Positions 61,927 through 64,000 of a stretch of 64,000 nucleotides of DNA are shown piece by piece; positions within the stretch are counted from its first letter, which is position 1, and every line of letters begins with the position of its first letter. This DNA is from Streptomyces sp. NBC_00344 (GTDB lineage Bacteria > Actinomycetota > Actinomycetes > Streptomycetales > Streptomycetaceae). A program made the position numbers and the translations under genes. Below the pieces are notes generated by a model, which was given only the letters and a program-made list of their open reading frames with translations, did not search any database and had not been told where the DNA came from. Location of the stretch: assembly GCF_036088315.1 (NCBI RefSeq), contig NZ_CP107996.1, forward strand, positions 744,001 to 808,000, in the 5' to 3' direction.

Positions 61927-63341
61927 ATGAGTGCACACGGAGGAAAGCGCGCCGTCCGCCGGGCCGGTCCGGCGGTCGCGGCCGCCACCGCCGCGCTGGC
62001 TGCGGCCGCCGCGCTCGGCATAGCGGGCCCGGCCCAAGCGTCCACCGCTGCGGGAGCCTCCGCCGGACCGGCGGGCCCGGCTGTCGGGCACGCCGTCACC
62101 GTGCGCCGCGGCGGGCCCGGCCGTACGGTCCTCTTCACCACCTCCCGCTCCGGGGAGACTCTGCTCGGCGTCGAATCCGCGGCACCCGGTGTCTCCTGGC
62201 AGACCGTCGGCAGCGAGTCCGCGGTGGTGTCCCTCCGGGTCGACGGCCACGGCACCTGCGCGCGGGACATCACACCCTGCGTCTGGCCTTCGCCGCGGAC
62301 CGCTCCCCGGCCGGTGCCGTATCCGCCCGGATCGGCGCGTTCTCGGTCTCCGTCGCCCACCACGGCGCGGACGACACGGTCCTGCGCAACGCCCCCGTCC
62401 TCTACGGCCGCAACATTCCGGCACTCGGTACGGAGTTCCAGAGCGCCACCACCGATACGCCGCTGTTCATGTGGCACGAGTTCCTGCCGTCCACCACACC
62501 CGGTCACCGGGTGCTTCAGTACTCGGTGATCTGGAGCAACGAGGACGGCGGCACGGACACCCCGGCCCTGATGTCCCGCTGGGGCCGCACCACCGACATC
62601 GAGTGGGTGTACCGCACCGAGATCGACGCACACGGCCGGTCCGTCCCCGGTACCGGTGTCTACCAGGCCCCCGACCACCAGACCCTGCCGTTCGCAGGGT
62701 CCTACGAGGGCGGGCGCCCGCTCCTCGAAACGTGCACGTCGAACAACAACATGTGCGACAGGGTCGACGACCCGATGCGGTTCTCGCTATCCCCCGAACA
62801 GACCCTGCCCGCCGGTCAGCCGCGCGAGCACATGATGGACGTCAACGCATGGACGTACCCCGTGATGGCGCAGGAGATGATCCGCGAGGGAAAGATCGAG
62901 TCCCCGGGCGACCCGTCCACCGTGGAGGTCGGGGACCAGCGCAACTACCTCTGCATCGCGGTCGCCCACTCGGCCGTCCCCGCCGCCGACACCGGCAGCG
63001 TAGGGCTCAGCATCGGCGTCCGGCTGCGCGGCGACGACACGCTCTACCGCTCGGACCACGGCGTCCCGACGTCCTCGGTCAACCGCGACGGCACAGCGGC
63101 CACCACCGTCGAGCTCCCGCCGGGCACGGCGGCGGGGGACATCGCGGAGATCACCGCGCTCCGCACCCCCGTCACCGAGACGGGCGCCGCACTCCACGTC
63201 ACGGCTGTCACCCGTGCCTTCCTCCTCGGCCGGGACTACCTGCCCCAGGCGTCCTTCGCCGGCTGGAACGGGGACATCACCCTGACACCTGCCGCCCCGA
63301 GCGCGGTGCTGTGGAAGCCCGTGGTGAAGCAGCAGGGGTGA
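61927..63341 (+). pseudogene. Secreted protein of unknown function, one-base frameshift
   Basis: Two frames together would give about 471 aa. The first (from ATG 61927) has a Tat/Sec-like signal, RAVRRAGPAVAAATAALAAA, to AQA at about residue 38, and reads sensibly to SLRVDGHGTCAR. Sensible sequence then continues one base off, HHTLRLAFAADRSPAGAVSA, through RNIPALGTEFQSATTDTPLF and LLETCTSNNNMCDRVDDPMR to the stop at 63341. Adding one G at the GGG run 62264-62266 restores the frame exactly (GCG CGG GGA CAT CAC). It is either a sequencing error or a real inactivating slip. The family is not recognised; conserved Cys and Trp suggest an extracellular binding domain. Confidence 0.75.
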
Positions 63342-63356
63342 TCACGCATCCCTCTA

Positions 63357-63370
63357 TCGAAGCGCTTCGA
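63357..63370. promoter_or_regulatory. LacI-type operator upstream of the alpha-xylosidase
   Basis: Perfect 14-bp palindrome TCGAAGCGCTTCGA with the central CG-flanked AGCGCT typical of LacI-family operators, 143 bp upstream of the GH31 start and just beyond the secreted gene stop. A GTAATTT element follows (63377-63383). It probably mediates sugar-dependent repression of the xylosidase gene. Confidence 0.7.
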
Positions 63371-63513
63371 CATCGCGTAATTTGTGTTGCGCACATCCAG
63401 GAGTTCCGGACCGGCGTTCCGGAGAGGAGCGGCTGCCGCCACCGGTGCGGCCCGCCTCTCCCGGGCCCGGCCTCCTGTGACCGATCCGCTTCTGCACCAC
63501 GCAAGGAACCTCT

Positions 63514-64000
63514 ATGAAGTTCACAGATGGCTTCTGGCTCATGCGCGAGGGCGTGCGCGCCTCGTACGCGACCGAAGTGCGAGATCTCCAGGTCGGTGCC
63601 GACCGGATCACCGCGTACGCCGCGGTCAAGCGCGTCGTGGATCGCGGCGACACGCTCAACTCCCCCCTGATCACCGTCGAGTGCTTCTCCCCCGCCGAGG
63701 GCGTGATCGGCGTACGCACCATCCACCATGCCGGGAAGACTCACCGCGGGCCGGAATTCGAGCTGGTCGGGGCCGACACCACGGCGGCCGCCCGCACCCG
63801 CCGCGAGGGCTCGGCCACCGAGCTGACCAGCGGCCCGCTGACCGTGCGGCTCGACACCGACGGGCCCTGGGGGCTGCGGTTCCTGGACGCGGACGGCCGC
63901 CGGCTCACCGGCGTCGAGTCCCGCGGTACCGCCTTCGCGACCGTCCCGGACGGCACGCACCACATGGCCGCGCAGCTCGCGCTGAGCGCCGGCGAGAACA
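63514..64000 (+). CDS. Alpha-xylosidase, GH31 (YicI-like), 5' part
   Basis: The first 162 residues of a gene that runs off the right edge. The N-terminus MKFTDGFWLMREGVRASYAT, then VYECFSPAEG-like VECFSPAEGVIGVRTIHHAG and PWGLRFLDADGRRLTGVES match the N-terminal domain of YicI-type alpha-xylosidases, which release xylose from isoprimeverose or xyloglucan pieces. The catalytic domain is outside the window. ATG 63514 has AAGGAA 5 nt upstream. Likely controlled from the palindrome at 63357. Intracellular, no signal peptide. Confidence 0.85.
   Translation, partial: MKFTDGFWLMREGVRASYATEVRDLQVGADRITAYAAVKRVVDRGDTLNSPLITVECFSPAEGVIGVRTIHHAGKTHRGPEFELVGADTTAAARTRREGSATELTSGPLTVRLDTDGPWGLRFLDADGRRLTGVESRGTAFATVPDGTHHMAAQLALSAGEN

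Overview
The window is high-GC actinobacterial DNA, almost certainly from a Streptomyces chromosome. The signs are strong G/C bias at third codon positions, many GTG and some TTG starts, a conservon (sensor kinase, roadblock, DUF742, GTPase), a hopanoid cluster with a DUF6126/XRE tail, a DUF5941 protein, an LPFR-motif small protein and several leaderless-looking promoters. From memory and unchecked, the order resembles the SCO673x-SCO677x region of S. coelicolor read backwards. I saw no tRNA, rRNA, CRISPR array, insertion sequence or integrase.

Left part (1-12.2 kb): conservon genes running off the left edge, msrA, a TetR/MFS efflux pair with a palindrome between them, an O6-alkylguanine transferase, a small membrane protein plus TetR pair under a double operator that covers a leaderless start, a second TetR with its own operator, an MBL-fold hydrolase, an SGNH hydrolase and a PTP-type phosphatase.

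Hopanoid block (12.0-24.8 kb, all minus strand): a 21-codon leader ORF, hpnC, hpnD, hpnE, a polyprenyl diphosphate synthase, shc, hpnG, hpnH, then after a large hairpin dxs and hpnO, followed by an XRE-cupin regulator and a 42-aa membrane protein. Together they build C5 units, condense them to squalene, cyclise it to hopene, add and remodel the ribose-derived side chain and aminate it. The only in-frame TTA codon found in the window is in shc, which suggests bldA-dependent developmental control.

Surface-polymer block (25.1-32.1 kb, all minus, mostly overlapping genes): a DUF5941/CDP-alcohol phosphatidyltransferase that appears to start at CTG, a sugar-phosphate-type nucleotidyltransferase, an sn-glycerol-1-phosphate dehydrogenase-family enzyme, a second CDP-alcohol transferase lacking the last motif Asp, a family 2 glycosyltransferase and a TagGH/Wzm-Wzt-type ABC exporter. 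galE diverges from it. This looks like a complete make-and-export pathway for a polyol- or glycerol-phosphate glycan, and it is the best candidate here for an undescribed system.

Right part (33.5-64 kb): CDF metal exporter, idi, an HATPase anti-sigma-type protein, enoyl-CoA hydratase, paired DJ-1/PfpI proteins (one a GlxA-type regulator), an SCO6745-family protein, LPFR small protein, Tex, a secreted beta-helix glycosidase, an ABC-F ATPase, secreted M14 and M1 peptidases, a LacI regulator, an MpaB-type oxygenase, a MerR regulator facing a beta-oxidation operon (FadB-like, thiolase, acyl-CoA dehydrogenase, CaiB/AMACR-like), YjbR, an enoyl-reductase-like protein, a ROK regulator, a secreted protein broken by a one-base frameshift, and the start of a GH31 alpha-xylosidase behind a LacI-type palindrome.
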